From NCBI RefSeq assembly GCF_000003195.3, contig NC_012873.2:10687894-10751893 (forward strand): a stretch of 64,000 bases of DNA, in the 5' to 3' direction. Source of the stretch: Sorghum bicolor (lineage: Eukaryota > Streptophyta > Magnoliopsida > Poales > Poaceae). The notes under the pieces are model-generated. The model ran no database searches. It saw only the letters and a program-made list of their open reading frames with translations, and was not told where the DNA came from. This document shows positions 1 through 11,800 of the stretch, one piece after another. The position numbers and the translations under genes are program-made. Numbering within the stretch: the stretch's first letter is position 1; every line of letters starts with the position of its first letter.

Positions 1-2425
1 GGGCGATGGCACAGTAAAGGTGGCTACCGGTGTGTATCTCCTATCGACCCCACCAAGACACCAAGGATCCACTCTGTCCCAATACCAGCCCGATATGCCT
101 GTGTCTCGGTGGATAGAGTGGTCAGAGGCCGTGAAAACGTGCCTCTCGATATCGAAGGCGGTGATGGAGAGAAGACACTTGGTGAAGCGGAGAAGACATT
201 CATATGTTGGAGGAAACGGTACATCATTATTCCTGGGGTGCCGCCGCCACAACCGAACCCTAGTAGGTGCGGATTATTGTGGACGCTACTGCTTTTTCTG
301 TAATTATATACTGTATCAAATTACATTGAGTAATGTATAAATATACCTTATTTGTTTTTCTTCAAATCCAGGGCCTCCCCCCACCAAAGTCTGTCTGTCC
401 ATTCACCGCATGACCATAGTGTCGTGGGACACGACGACGACGACGTACAAGAGAAGGCCGCATCCCCACCACCGGCCGCCGCATCTCCTCCACGAAGGAA
501 TCCAACGCCGCCCATGGCCGAATCTCCTCCACAACAACAAGCTCCACCTGCGCCGCTGCCTCCGCCAATGCCGACAACAGCCGCCGCCTCGTCGGCACCG
601 GCTGGTGCTGCATCGAGGAGAAAGAGGTCGTGCGCCGAGACACAGAGATCACTCCAACCACCTGCGGCAAAGAAGAAAGCTTTGAACACGACGATCCCGA
701 AGACGACCAAGCTTTCATATGAGAAGACCAATGAGGAAGTGCTTGCTGCAATCAAAGTAGAAGTCAAAGCATTCTTTGAAACAAGCAAAGCTAAGAGAAA
801 AGCAGAGCAAGAGCCGCCATACCTAATGTATCCTCGTTCAAAGCTACGTGAAGTGGTGCAGAACATTACAGACGCGAACCGTGCTGCGAGTAAACAACTA
901 GGGTTAACAATATCAGACTACGACCGTATTGTCCTAAAGAAAATCAAGGCAGACAAAAGAAAAGTCCAGCAAAAAGTTGCACAGCTCGGCGAACAAGCGC
1001 AGCAATCAGTTCAGCCACTAGTGGTTTTGAATGAGTACGTTCAAATGTCAACTTGATGGCAATGGCTATACCTGCTAATGTGGACTTAGATGAACTCGAT
1101 AATTGGATTGAAGAAACTGGGCTGCCCCTAGAAGCACTTCTAGGGCGTACCGATGCGCCAATCCACGGAGGTGTTGATGAGTATCAGAGTCGGTACATTT
1201 ACGGCAGGAGTATGTGCCACCCATAGAAGGTACGAGGACTTGGTACGCAAATATACAAGCTGCATGAGTACTACTTGAGAGTCAGCTCAAAACATAAGGA
1301 AGAAGAATTGATTGTCGTCCGAGTCCGCGACCGACACTACTTCCATGGAGATGACGTCATATGGATAGATTTTAGTGAAGTACACCAACTTCTCCATATG
1401 AATGCTCTCGATAAATCTCTCATGAGCTACTACTGTCTGTAAGTGATTCTTCCTTTCAATCATTAATCCCATTATAGCATATGTATGTATTCGTAATAAC
1501 TACGCTCACGATGTGCAGACACATGATGAGAGAACAAAGATTGAAAAAAGACAATCAAATTGGTTTCATCGATCCATATGTCGTGTACAAGGACACTAAG
1601 ACTAAAGATCCATTGAATCTGAAGCCTAAGGAAATGGAGAAGAACCTCCGGAGGTTCTTTTATAACCAAAGGCATAGGGAGAAGATACTCTTCCCTTACA
1701 ATATGGGGTAAGTGTTGTGTTATATCATGTCTTAGTTAATCCGGCATTAAGATATACATATATAAGTTGACTCTAAACAAATGCAGAGATCATTGGATAC
1801 TCATTGAGATTAAGATCACGGAACAAAAAATAAATGTGTGGGACTCAATGAAAAAAGACCTGGCACTCTATCAAGACATAATAGACATGATCCAGAGATA
1901 AGTATATATCATGCTTTAAATATCGATGCGTGCTCTTTTACTTTATTATGCTAGCTATACCTAACCAACGACCGTCTTATTGGGCAGGGCTTAGGCTTGG
2001 CTACAACAAAGATATCGTACGGATCTGAATATGTCACTTCCTCCTCATGTTCTACTCCCTTGGGTGCCCACGTAGCCGTTTGGAATGAATCTATGTGGAT
2101 ACTATGTTTGTGAATTTATGCGGTGCACCATATTTAAACTTGCTCAAAGTGTTCTAAAAGTAAGTAACATGCATGTGTATACAGTAAATTCATATCTTAT
2201 TTATTTGTTGGAATTAAATAGATTTTATGTATATTAATATCTTTTTTAACTAATACAAATGGAAGGAGTAGAATATGAAAGATAAAGTGTTCGAGTACAC
2301 ATTACTCCTTGGAGTCCAGGAGACGATCGCCATCCATGTCATTCCGGAAGACGGCGAGTTTCACTTATACCCGCAGGGCTTCAAGCCCGTTCCAAACAAG
2401 GATGAACACTTGTATGAGCTTTGAG
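1..2425 (+). pseudogene. CACTA (En/Spm) transposon ORF with Ulp1-like cysteine protease domain, decayed and 5'-truncated
   Basis: This resembles the C-terminal half of plant CACTA transposon proteins that carry a Ulp1/C48-type peptidase domain. Bases 109-275 encode a segment reading SVDRVVRGRENVPLDIEGG in one frame, of the kind found before the protease in these proteins. A likely intron ends at an AG near 370, followed by a long proline- and alanine-rich linker (371-690) and a basic helical region to 1056. The protease core is split over several exons. A His codon at 1791 in an HWILIEIK context follows an AG acceptor, an Asp codon at 1842 lies in WDSM, and the catalytic-type Cys codon at 2094 lies in GMNLCGYYVCEF. 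The tail runs to a stop at 2423-2425. Stop codons between segments and the missing 5' half mean it is not functional as seen. In the family such proteins are thought to process SUMO-like substrates or to be captured host proteases; no role can be claimed here. Confidence 0.75.
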
Positions 2426-2790
2426 TGAGCGGGCAAACATTATGTAATCATTAACCAGTGGCAGCACACTTGATTATTATTTGTACATAATATTATTATT
2501 GTAAATGTAATGTGTATGTACGTATGTGTATAGCTATATAATATATATATATATATATATATTATACGGATAATATATATATGTAGTTTCATACTTTATT
2601 TGTGTGCAATAATGACGCTCTCGTATAGGTGTAACGTATACGGATAATAGCGGCGTATACGAATAAATTGGAGAACATATACAATTGAAAACCAAAATCA
2701 ATAAAGAAATAAAAAGGAAAAAGAAAAAGAAAAAGAAAAAACCCTTTATACAAACCGGGACTAAAAGGAGTGGCCAAGGGTGGTGCCACG
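2426..2790. other. AT-rich 3' flank of the CACTA relic with a TA microsatellite and one subterminal motif
   Basis: This gene-free stretch holds a (TA)n tract at about 2534-2581 and an A/G-rich run near 2700-2740. Near 2754-2767 is the motif ACCGGGACTAAAAG, close to the subterminal repeats of grass CACTA elements. No CACTA terminal inverted repeat follows. The sequence switches directly into LTR-derived DNA at about 2791, so the 3' end of the CACTA element is missing. Confidence 0.5.
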
Positions 2791-3962
2791 TCTCACTAGG
2801 ATTAGCAATCAAGCAAAGAGATAAGTGGAGGGAGTGTTCTCTAGCTCAAAGTATGTCTCCAATGTTCGAAAGTGCAAGAGAGAACCCCCCAAAGCCGGCC
2901 ACCTTCTATTTATAAGCCCTCTCAACAAATAGAGTCGTTGGCTCTTTCACTGGGCAAAACTCGGGGGCACCATACGCACAGCGGGGAGCCACCGGATGCT
3001 AGAACCTTGCTTCCGGTGCTCTGATGACGGTCACGTGTCGTCCTTTTGACTCTCACACGTTGATCTCTAATGGTCACTAACAAACTACCGGACGCAGTCA
3101 AGTGAGCATCTGGTACTCATCGGACCCGTATGCAGAGAGGGTTATAGCAACGTTGGAACACCGGACGCTCTTTGGCGCATCCGATGCTCTTGTCAAAAGA
3201 ACTCGTAGACTCGCTCGCTGACACCAACAACCACTGGACGCATGAACAGGAAAACCTTACATTCTATGCTGAGCGTCCGGTGTGCTCTGCTCACTTGGGC
3301 CAGACACCGACAATACACTGGGCGCTTAGGCCAGCGTCCGATAAGTGTTTCTCAATGAGAAATACTCCCGCGACTTTCCAAGGAATCCCACCGACGCAAT
3401 AGAAAATATACGTTTCATTTTCTCAAAAGCGTTGAATCCCGCCTCGCAATCTCAGTGTGAGGGAGAGAGGAACCCAAACCCCCCTCTACCCTAGGAACTC
3501 CTCATCCTTTGCAAATGTGCTAACACCATCAAGTGTACACCACCAAGTGCAAGTGTGTTAGCTTTTCACAAACATTTTCATCAAAGGAGTTAGGTTAGCA
3601 CTTTACTAGATCCTAATGCATATGCTGAAGAAATGGACCTAGTAGCACTTGATTCGAGAGATGACCGTGATTTCCCCTCTTGATAGTCGGCTATCTATCC
3701 TAAACCCGGTCAAACACTTCTCTACTCAACTTAGACCGGCAAAAGGAAAACCCTATGTTTATACCTTTGCCTTGATCACTTTACTCCCTATCTATCACCA
3801 TGATCTCTACTTCATGCTTCATCTCTTTGTAATCATGTGGCCACCTTTCCATGCCACCTAGCACCTTCATCACATGTGTTGGTATGCCTAACTCAAATCA
3901 CTTAAACACAAGGCATTAGCAACTTGGTGTCACTAATTACCAAAACCAAACTTGGGCTTTCA
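2791..3962 (+). mobile_element. 5'-truncated LTR, same family as the solo LTR at 12909-14809
   Basis: The stretch matches the last 1.15 kb of the solo LTR further downstream almost segment for segment, including the shared phrases TAGGATTAGCAATCAAGCAA and CAAAGCCGGCCACCTTCTAT. It includes a cluster of CCGGACGC motifs and ends in CTTGGGCTTTCA, which is the 3' terminus of that LTR. The first roughly 750 bp of the family are absent. The break with the CACTA relic at about 2791 shows no target site duplication. Short ORFs inside it are chance. Confidence 0.75.
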
Positions 3963-5400
3963 CCTACTAGGAAGAAAACCAACGTGGCATCCATTCTCTA
4001 AGCATCCAACACCCACCATGACATGTGAGCCATGCTTCTAGAAGAAGGGGGAAGGCCCCACATGTCATAGGGGGTCAGCCAACCCCACCCCCTAGGTGGC
4101 TTGGTGAACTCTCTCTCCACCACCATTTGCATGCCTCCATGCAAAGAAGCACATGCTCAATTACTCTCCATCCTTTATTATATGAAGGTTTAATCCAATG
4201 AAGAAGGATAGGGAGCACATGGATTGATGATGTAGCGGTGGAGTAGCCCCTACTCAACCTCCACTATAAATAGAGGAGTACCTCCTCACTCTCAAGGCAC
4301 ACCACAAGGAGGAAGCATCTCCACTCTCTCAAGATGTAGTAGTGCTAGTATAGTTAGGAGATAGGGTGAGTAGTGAGATTAGGCTCTGGTTCTGATTTAG
4401 TCTCTAGGAGTCTGGTATGGTATTGTATCTCCTTTCTCTCTTGTAAGACTTTGCTCTATTCAATATATTTATATTCTTGCTCTACCATCCTTTTTTTATG
4501 CAACATTATACTTGTTATATTGTTGTTATGGTTTATCTTAGCATATAGTTATGGTTTATCTTAGCATATAGTTGTTTCATATGAGATTATGATTGAAGTC
4601 CACATGAGTATTATGTTCATTGCATATCATAGGGTGCTCTAGTTGGACTGTGTATATACAATTAGAGTAAAGAGAGAAAGGTGTAAGCATGGTGCTTATA
4701 CATTATCTTGTCTTTGCTTACCGTTTGTCACACAGATGTATTATGGGTGCTAGTAGGCGGTGATAGCCTTGTCTAGATTTTGTATCCCACCACATGTTGT
4801 AGGTAAGTTATTAAAAAAGTAAGGCTTAGTAAAATAGTAGCTGTTTCGGATAGGGGTTTTGTCTCCTGTTGTCTGACCTACTGCTTAGTATGCTTGTTGA
4901 GTTGACTCAATCTCTGTGTTACAATTGTATGATTAAGACAGATACATAGGAGTAGAGTTTGAACCTTTGGAAACCTTATGCTCACTCGTTGTCCTCCCTA
5001 TTAGCTAGATTGCATATCTTTATAATTAGACTTCTTCTATGTGTGTTATTGCTCATAGCATATATATCATCTACCCCCACTCTATTCTAGTTGGTATATT
5101 AGTTGGTCTATACATGATGGTTAGCTATCATATTCTTTAAGCATTGCTTTCGTGAGGATAAATATGATACCTTATAATACTCCTGGTGAAATGTTACAAC
5201 GGTAATTCTATGTGATTTACATGAGCATAAGAAATACAAACAATTGCGTTATGAGTTTTGGTTGCACATGCCGTGTTAGGATGCCACAAGCTCAGGTCCC
5301 ACATCAGCTACAGGTGCCAGCCTCCACCTGACCGTGAGTGCTAACCCCGCTCTACTCCGATCTGTAGGAAGGAGGAGAAAGAGGAGATGAAGAGCTTACC
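3963..5400 (+). mobile_element. LTR-retrotransposon-derived noncoding DNA with a TATA box
   Basis: No ORF of note is present. The phrase catagggggtcagccaaccc near 4068 recurs in related form next to the solo LTR at about 14821, so both LTR copies appear to have landed in members of one older LTR family. A TATA box (TATAAATA) lies at 4265-4272, followed by a short C/T-rich leader, as in LTR promoters. Near 4527-4571 a 22-bp unit is tandemly duplicated. Family and boundaries are not resolved. Confidence 0.45.
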
Positions 5401-6316
5401 GAAGCTCTAGTGAAGCTACTAGAGCTCTGCCAAACAAGCCCTTACGTCGCACTGTTTCATCATCCAAAAAAATAGTGATGGGAACAAATTAAATTACACA
5501 AGAGCTATCAAGATTTTCTAGTCTCTCCGTCCTAAATTATAAAAGGTGCAAGTACAAAACATTCAAAATACATCATGAAGTATAATTCTTCTACTTAGTT
5601 ATTCTAAGTCGACATGCCCTAGTTACATATGTATCCATTAAAGTCTATTATCAACCCAACCATCAGAATCAAAATACGGTAAGCAAAATACCTTCTTAGG
5701 TTAAGTAAGGATTATTATATCCATCTTTTCCTTTATCTCATAGTGTGTCCTCTATGATAAACATTATATTTTACACCTTGAGGTACAAGCAGGACAGAAG
5801 TTCTATAGGGAAATAGAATACCGTCACTATATGCGTGTAGCAAGACAGTAGCAAAAAAAAAGAAGCATCCATTCCAAACAAATATTTCACTTGCCCACCG
5901 TCAAATCTGGATACACGACAAAACAAAATCATTGTTCTATAATTTATCCTTATGATAGGCATAGATTCGTAAAATATACATCCCAACTTGACCAATGTCA
6001 CCACCCATTTCATCATCCTATATTGTCTAGACTCCAATCTAATCCAGTTCCTTATCATAGGCCCTGCCAGGCCCCTGACATAGACATATTTAATATTTCA
6101 ATTATCATCTTGCCTCCATGATTGCAGATTATAGAAAGCACAAAACCAAGTATATCATAAAAAGATGATTTTTTTTTCCCATCAGAATTAGACAGCATAA
6201 AACAAAAGTTTCGATTCCAGCGACAAAAATATTGAAACTACGCCTAAGACTAGCAACTAGCATGTACAATTCTTGGTATAGATGCCCAATATCATCTTGG
6301 GCCACCGGCGGTGAGC
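5401..6316. other. Spacer with a MITE remnant, downstream of the ATL gene
   Basis: Near 5521 the string tctctccgtcctaaattata resembles a Stowaway terminal repeat, but no partner end is visible. From about 6060 to 6316 the DNA is downstream of the minus-strand RING gene and would contain its 3' UTR. Nothing else is recognised. Confidence 0.35.
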
Positions 6317-6802
6317 TCAAACCTTTTCGGCGGGAGCCTCGACGACGTCACGCCGGCAAAGCGGGCAGGTCGCGTGAGAGCGCAGCCACAGGTCGATACA
6401 CTCGACGTGGAACAGGTGCCCGCACGCCGGCAGCAACCGCACCGTCTCCCCGTCCCGCACCAAGGCGAGGCAGATCGCGCACTGCGCCCACCCGGCGCCA
6501 GCGGTGGCGCCGGCGCCCCTCCGGTAGGCGAGCTTGGGGATCGCCGACAGCGCGGACGGCGCCAGCCCGCACCGGCTTCTTCCGTTGGCAGCGGTGGCTT
6601 CGGCGCTGTTCGCAGCCACGGCGGCGGCCGCGTACCCGTTGGCGAAGGCGCGGCGGAAGCAGAAGGCCACCGTGAAGACGATGAGGACGGAGGCGGAGGC
6701 CAGGCAGACGAGCACCACCGTGTCACACACCCGGTAGCTGCCGACGGCGGCGGCAGCTTCCATCGCGTCCGCCGCGGCGCCGGTGGGACCATTGGACGAC
6801 AT
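6317..6802 (-). CDS. ATL-family RING-H2 E3 ubiquitin ligase, membrane-anchored
   Basis: The single exon encodes 161 residues. Residues 29-49 form one hydrophobic transmembrane segment. Residues 79-94 (GLAPSALSAIPKLAYR) match the GLD signature of the Arabidopsis Toxicos en Levadura (ATL) family. Residues 108-149 are a complete RING-H2 finger with zinc ligands C108, C111, C127, H129, H132, C135, C146 and C149 in the family spacing CX2CX15CX1HX2HX2CX10CX2C. A Trp three residues after C135's neighbouring Ile-Asp-Leu supports E2 binding. In the family such proteins transfer ubiquitin from an E2 to target proteins at the plasma or endomembrane, often in defence or stress responses; the substrate here is unknown. 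The start ATG at 6802 is the first in a frame of strong GC-rich coding composition, and intronless structure and short length are usual for ATLs. I am confident of family, not of the specific orthologue. Confidence 0.9.
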   Translation of the reverse strand: MSSNGPTGAAADAMEAAAAVGSYRVCDTVVLVCLASASVLIVFTVAFCFRRAFANGYAAAAVAANSAEATAANGRSRCGLAPSALSAIPKLAYRRGAGATAGAGWAQCAICLALVRDGETVRLLPACGHLFHVECIDLWLRSHATCPLCRRDVVEAPAEKV

Positions 6803-7067
6803 GGCCGCGCGGCTGGGTGCTTCGTGGTCTCGTTGGTTGGTGAAGCTGAGGCGCCGCAGTCTGGACCACCGTGAACCGCCCTAGTGGCCTGGGTTTAGTA
6901 GACACGGGCTTTAACTTTTGAGGGTTTGATGTGTGGCCTTTTTTTCCTCCAAAACACGGACAGTTACCCGTTTCCTGTTTTTCTTTTCAACCAACGGGGC
7001 ACTCGGGCAGGAGAGGTGCCCACCGGTTCTTTTAAGAAAAAAAAGCTCATGATAATCCAAGGAAAAT
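6803..7067 (-). promoter_or_regulatory. Upstream region of the 6317-6802 ATL gene
   Basis: This is the 5' flank of the minus-strand gene, GC-rich close to the start codon and AT-rich further out. No specific operator-like element is proposed. Position is the only support. Confidence 0.3.
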
Positions 7068-7345
7068 ACTCTCTTCATCCCAATTTATAGGTGTGTTTAG
7101 ATCCAAAAACTTTTTGAATTTGAATATTGTAACACTTTCGTTTGTATTTGATAATTAGTATCCAACCATGAACTAGCTAGGCTTAAAAGATTCGTCTCAC
7201 GATTTACAGACAAACTATGTAATTAGTTATTTTTAATCTATATTTAATGTTGCATGTATGTATCTAAAGATTCGATGTGATGGAAAATTTTGTAAAGTTT
7301 TGGAATTTTGAAGGCATTAAAAAGGCCCTATAAGTCATTCTAACT
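7068..7345. mobile_element. Tourist-like MITE nested inside a Stowaway-like MITE
   Basis: A Stowaway-type beginning (tctcttcatcccaatttata) at about 7070-7089 resumes at about 7331 as tataagtcattctaac. Between them lies a diverged member of the abundant Tourist-like family, recognised by its internal phrases AAAGATTCGTCTCACGATTT and ATCTATATTTAATGTTGCAT. A TATA string on both sides of the inner element is consistent with a target duplication. Both are old and noncoding. Confidence 0.55.
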
Positions 7346-7833
7346 TAAGCATGTCAAAAAAAAACTTAAGCATACCACATTTAACCAAAATTATATTTAT
7401 AGTCAATCATGTAAGTATCTGATGCCTATTGCACTTGTGCCGTGTTCCTCGTGCTTTGGTCATAGAAGAAGCTTCATCAATGGATCAATGACATTCAATC
7501 CATGCGCACCCTGCAAATATTCACATCACCTCTATCAATGAGGGCTTCTCCAATGCTACAACGTGGCGTACTGCCCCATCCTCCACATCTTCACCACGTG
7601 TCCATGTCTTCACCGATGATAGTCTTGCAGTTTGCCAAATGCTTCTGCAGAAGATGTGACCGCTACATCTGACAAAAGGTGCAGGTAGCCACTGCAACAT
7701 GTGTTGCGGCGACGGAGTGACTTCCTCCCCCTGACCACTTTTGACACGCACGTTCTGGATAGGAATAAAATGAGTACGTTCTAAGTGTAGCTACTTGCAC
7801 CCTGCATTGTTGATTTTGGGAGCCCAAACCAAC
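7346..7833. other. Spacer without recognised features
   Basis: Mostly AT-rich at the start, then mixed composition. The ORFs here are short and antisense to each other, with no recognisable domain. I see no gene, RNA or repeat. Confidence 0.3.
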
Positions 7834-8320
7834 TGTGGCCTTGTTTAGTTCCTGAATTATTTTGTAAAATTGCAAAATCCCAAACAGAATGTTCAGCACA
7901 TCAAAATACTGACATTTTGTATTTTGCTTTTGCTGTTTACTTACCAAAAAATTTTGCAAAACTGCAAGTCATGCAGCTGCATTAAATGGTTGCCATGCAA
8001 CCCCATGTACATGCAGCTTGCCGTTAATGCTGCTGTTCCTGTGCTTGGCCACCATGCACAACATGCATAGATTCAAGTATACACAAAATCACAGGCACTA
8101 TTCATGCACACTTTATTACAACAAAACTGTATTCATCCTATTACAACATTTATTTCCTATTACAACCACATAATGGGCTCAACAATGTTACAGTAAACAT
8201 CACAGCTCATATATGTCCTCAAACATTCACAGATACTCGCATGAATTCAAAACTGTCGTAAAAAAATACTCACAAACCGCAGGAATCAAATAAACAAACC
8301 TGTGAAGAATCACAACACTT

Positions 8321-9494
8321 TTACGAACCAGTTGCCATAGCATAAGCAAGCGAGTCACGGAATGCAGCCATCGGGTTTGGACCATCTTCCACAACCTCAG
8401 GAGGTGGCTGATTCTCATACGCTTCTCGCGGCACATAGTTCTCATTATTGTCACACCTATGGAAGTGCTTATCTCCTATGCCACTGCTTCTCATAAAATT
8501 ATACAGTGCCATACATGCAACAATGATTTTGGATTGCTTGTGAGGTGCGTATGGAGGGATCTTTTGCAACATGCGCCACTTCATTTTCAAAACTCCAAAT
8601 GCCCGCTCAATAACATTTCTAAGGCTAGAGTGCGCATAATTGAAGATTTCCTCTTTACCTTGTGGCTCGGGCCCGTCACAGAACTCCTGCAGATGGTACT
8701 TGTTGCCTTTGTAAGGAGCTAGGTAACTCTGCTTGTTCGCATAGCCCGAGTCCACGAGATAGTATTTCCCTGCATCCACAAACAAGCAGTTAGCCACAAT
8801 GTCATCAACTGTTACAATCAGTCATCTGTATCAATTAGTCAGTACCTTGAGGTGGATGTGGGAACACAGCGCTATATGTTGTTGTCGAGTCATTGAACAC
8901 TCTCATGTCATGAACAGATCTAGGCCAACCAGCATTCACAAAGGTAAATCTCATGTCGAAGTCACAACAAGCCATGACATTTTGTGTAGTGATCCCCTTG
9001 CGGCACAAGTGCTGAACAGACATGTCATTTGGCACTACACATTGGACATGAGTCCCATCTATAGCCCCTATGCAGTCCTTGAAATGTGGATAAAACCTAG
9101 GATTTCTAAGCCTTGGACGCAGTGTTCTAAACTCTGGGTCAACTGGCTTAATGATGTCTGCTGCTAGCTGCACAAGGCTATTCAAGACTCTGTTGAACAT
9201 TTTTGACACAGTCCCCAAAGACCTCTCAAATCTGTCCTCAGCTTGCCTAACAGACTGTGGTGCCCCAACCATCCATAAGAACATGCCTAGAGCCTCAAAA
9301 GAAGTCGACTTGGTAGTCGATTTCAGACTGTACTTATCCCATAAAATCTCATGCAAAGTAAAGAACATTGTAGGGGTCATTCTAAACATTTTGTAACATG
9401 ACTTCTCACTGGCCGTCTTAGCATGAACCCATTCAATGCCACTCATTTTAGGAACTCTATAGTCAGCTCTACACATGTACTTGTCAATGTGCAT
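8321..9494 (-). CDS. PIF/Harbinger DDE transposase (two exons)
   Basis: The protein cuts and pastes the element through an RNase H-like DDE nuclease. Exon 1 runs 9494-8846 and exon 2 8769-8321; the intron has GT at 8845-8844 and AG at 8771-8770 and joins in frame to give about 365 residues. An N-terminal helix-turn-helix-like region (residues 60-120) precedes the catalytic core. The first Asp is D146 in CIGAIDGTH, the second D196 in GWPRSVHDMRVF, and the Glu is about E271 in NVIERAFGVLK. YYLVDSGYANK is another family hallmark. An acidic, leucine-rich coding-like stretch on the same strand at about 9512-9629 may be an extra 5' exon, but its acceptor is unclear. No stop or frameshift interrupts the two exons. 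In the superfamily this enzyme works with the neighbouring ORF1 protein. Confidence 0.85.
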
Positions 9495-9809
9495 TGCATA
9501 TTGTTACATACCGAAGATGAACTCATCCTCCTCAGCATCTTCCATCATCTCATCCAGCAACTCATCTTCTTCCTTCTCCAACTGCTGCAGCAACTCCTCC
9601 CTTCGTGCATCGTACAAAGAATTCTTAGCCTGCCACAATTACACCACAAAGTAGTCAGCATATGGTACAACACAATCAAGGTTATCAGAATGCCCCAAAA
9701 GTACCACAGTACCACATACAAATTCATAATGCAACAAAGATTGGTGATCAAACAAATTAGTACATTCAAAGGTCTAGGGGTCCACCGGCGGAGGGTTGCT
9801 GGCGAGCTT

Positions 9810-11611
9810 CTAGATGATTCGTATCCTCACTGTCTCACTTGACAAAAGGAACAAATCCATCTGCGCTTCATTCTCAGCCAGAGCAAGGAGTCCGTCCAAC
9901 AGGGCTGGCGTGTCTCGAGAAATGCCAAGCTCATGCTCAGCAATCCTAGAGCACTCAGCTATTTTCCAGTTCACAGTTGTCCTTGCGGCGTCCTTGTCCT
10001 GTGCTTTTTTCTGAAGGGCATTCTTGTGAACCTCCAGCCTCTCTCTAGCAAGCTCCAAATGCGAGTTCATGTGCTGGTTCATGACCCTGGCGTATGTGTT
10101 TTTGGTCTTCTTGTTGGGGCTCGTTGCAGTTGTGCTAGTGCTTCCTGTCCTTTTGGTCCCAAGGCTCATAGGGGTAGGGGTGTCCTCGTCATCTGCTCCT
10201 TCGTCATCAGATGTAACTTCATGCACTTGAGTTGTTGGACCAGCAGCTGGAACGTACGATGAGGAGCCATCAACTGTGTTCCCAGCAAACATCTCGTCGA
10301 GCTGATCTAAGTACGGAGGCAGTCCATTTGACCTAATCTTCATCAACTCGCATTCCTGCAGGCAGTGAAACAGTTAGATATTGTTGGAGATGTACAAGTG
10401 AAATGCAATGTATAGTTCATGAGACACATACCGTAGCGTTGTCGTTCCACCACTTGTCTGTAGCTTGGATGAACCCTTTGGCATCTATATTAACTCCAGT
10501 GTGCGTACGTGCAAGGTTACAGAAACCTCCACAGCTTCTTAAGGGTCCTCTGTTTGCCCTGCAATTGTTCCCTATCGTGCAGCAAACCTGTTGCAGCATA
10601 GTACCTACTGCTCAACCCCTTCCAGCCATATTTGTTCATTTGGCCTCCAGGGCAATTGCCGTTTTGCATCTCTAAAACGTAGCAGTCGCAGTACTTCATT
10701 AGATTTTGTGTGGTCCAATTAGCTTTGCTCTTGTGCACCTAAACCGTGATAGTATGAACAGATGATGAAAACAGAAAGCAGAATGTATAGTAATTGGTAC
10801 GTATGATATCGTCATTGCAACCCCTAAACAGAAACATGCCCTCTGGGCTATCCGAGAATGAAATTATCATGAACTGACCAACACATAACAACCATACCAC
10901 TAAACCCTAATCACATTGTACACAGAAGTAATGTCCGAAACAAAAATAAACAAAAATAAACAGAAATATCTATAGTACAAACATAAACAAAAATATTTAA
11001 AGTAAGCTACTACACATGCAGTTACCAGGTACGCAAGGTGTTGTTTAGAGCAGTAAGTAGTTCACATGTACAAAACCTAATTACTGTCAAATAGAAGTAA
11101 ACTACTTGACATGTTGTAAGCAGGTAGGCAGGGTCTTGTTTACCTTTCCGACAGAAACTTGTGAGCGGTGCCCGCGTCCTCGGCCGCGAGATGACGTGCG
11201 TGCAGATCTAGGGTTGCTACCCCCGCCAGGCGACAACGGGTCGCCGAAACCTTCCTCTGCTGACCCCACAGGGTCACCAGCTGGCCGAGGCGGCCGGAAC
11301 AAGGGACGCCGAGTTGCCCCCACCGTCGGAGGGCGAACGGGAGGTGGCATAAGATCTCTGCTTCCGCGGAGATGCTCGACGTAGTGGTCCACGTCCTCGG
11401 CCGCCCATTGGTCCCCAGCGTTGATGTGGAGGCCGTCGAACCCTAGGTGCGGGTTGGGGTACGAGCTTGACCCAGCACCGGAGCCGAAGCCGCTTGGTCC
11501 AGAGCTAGCCCAGAAATCGCGCGTGACGCCGCCGGCCGCAGATCCGCTGTTGTGGGTCCGGTTGAAGGGAGCCTCGTCACCGTCGAAGCCGCTGCAGCCA
11601 TGGCCGGCCAT
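9810..11611 (-). pseudogene. PIF/Harbinger ORF1, Myb/SANT-like DNA-binding protein, one frameshift
   Basis: ORF1 proteins of this superfamily bind the transposon ends and help the transposase enter the nucleus. Three exons can be read. Exon 1 (11611-11144, 156 codons, starting MAGHGCSGFD) is Gly/Pro/Arg-rich. Exon 2 (10738-10432) holds the Myb/SANT-like domain, with ANWTTQNLMKYCDCYVLEM, then a GWKGLSSRYY segment, then ATDKWWNDNAT. Exon 3 (10355-9810) is an acidic linker, a KKTKN basic patch and a helical C-terminus. Splice signals are GT 11143-11142 / AG 10740-10739 and GT 10431-10430 / AG 10357-10356. Exon 2 is 307 nt and shifts frame at about 10523-10530, within a TTT run after KKLWR, so one extra base disrupts the protein. 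The flanking frames are otherwise open. The break may be genuine or an assembly error. Confidence 0.8.
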
Positions 11612-11676
11612 GGTTGGCAAGATAAACGCGACGATGGATCTAGAGGGGGGACCTAGGCTGTGTGGAGCAGGGAGGG

Positions 11677-11800
11677 GAGAGCGTCGCGGCGGAGGGAGAG
11701 GAGAGCGTCGCGGCGGCGGAGGGAAGGAACGGGGGAGAGGAGAGCGTCGCGGCGGCGGAGGGAAGGAACGCGAGAGAGGAGAGCGTCGCAGCGGGCGGTG
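11677..11800. repeat. GC-rich tandem repeat in the ORF1 5' leader
   Basis: The phrase gagagcgtcg starts at 11677, 11701, 11740 and 11779, giving spacings of 24, 39 and 39 bp. The units contain cggcggcggagggaaggaac. The array lies upstream of the ORF1 start codon, between it and the transposon end, so it is probably leader sequence. Long ORFs through it on both strands are by-products of the repeat. Confidence 0.7.

Noticed and set aside
348..866. 172-codon minus-strand ORF opposite the proline-rich CACTA region
   Set aside because: It mirrors a low-complexity coding strand with known family context on the plus strand; no domain.
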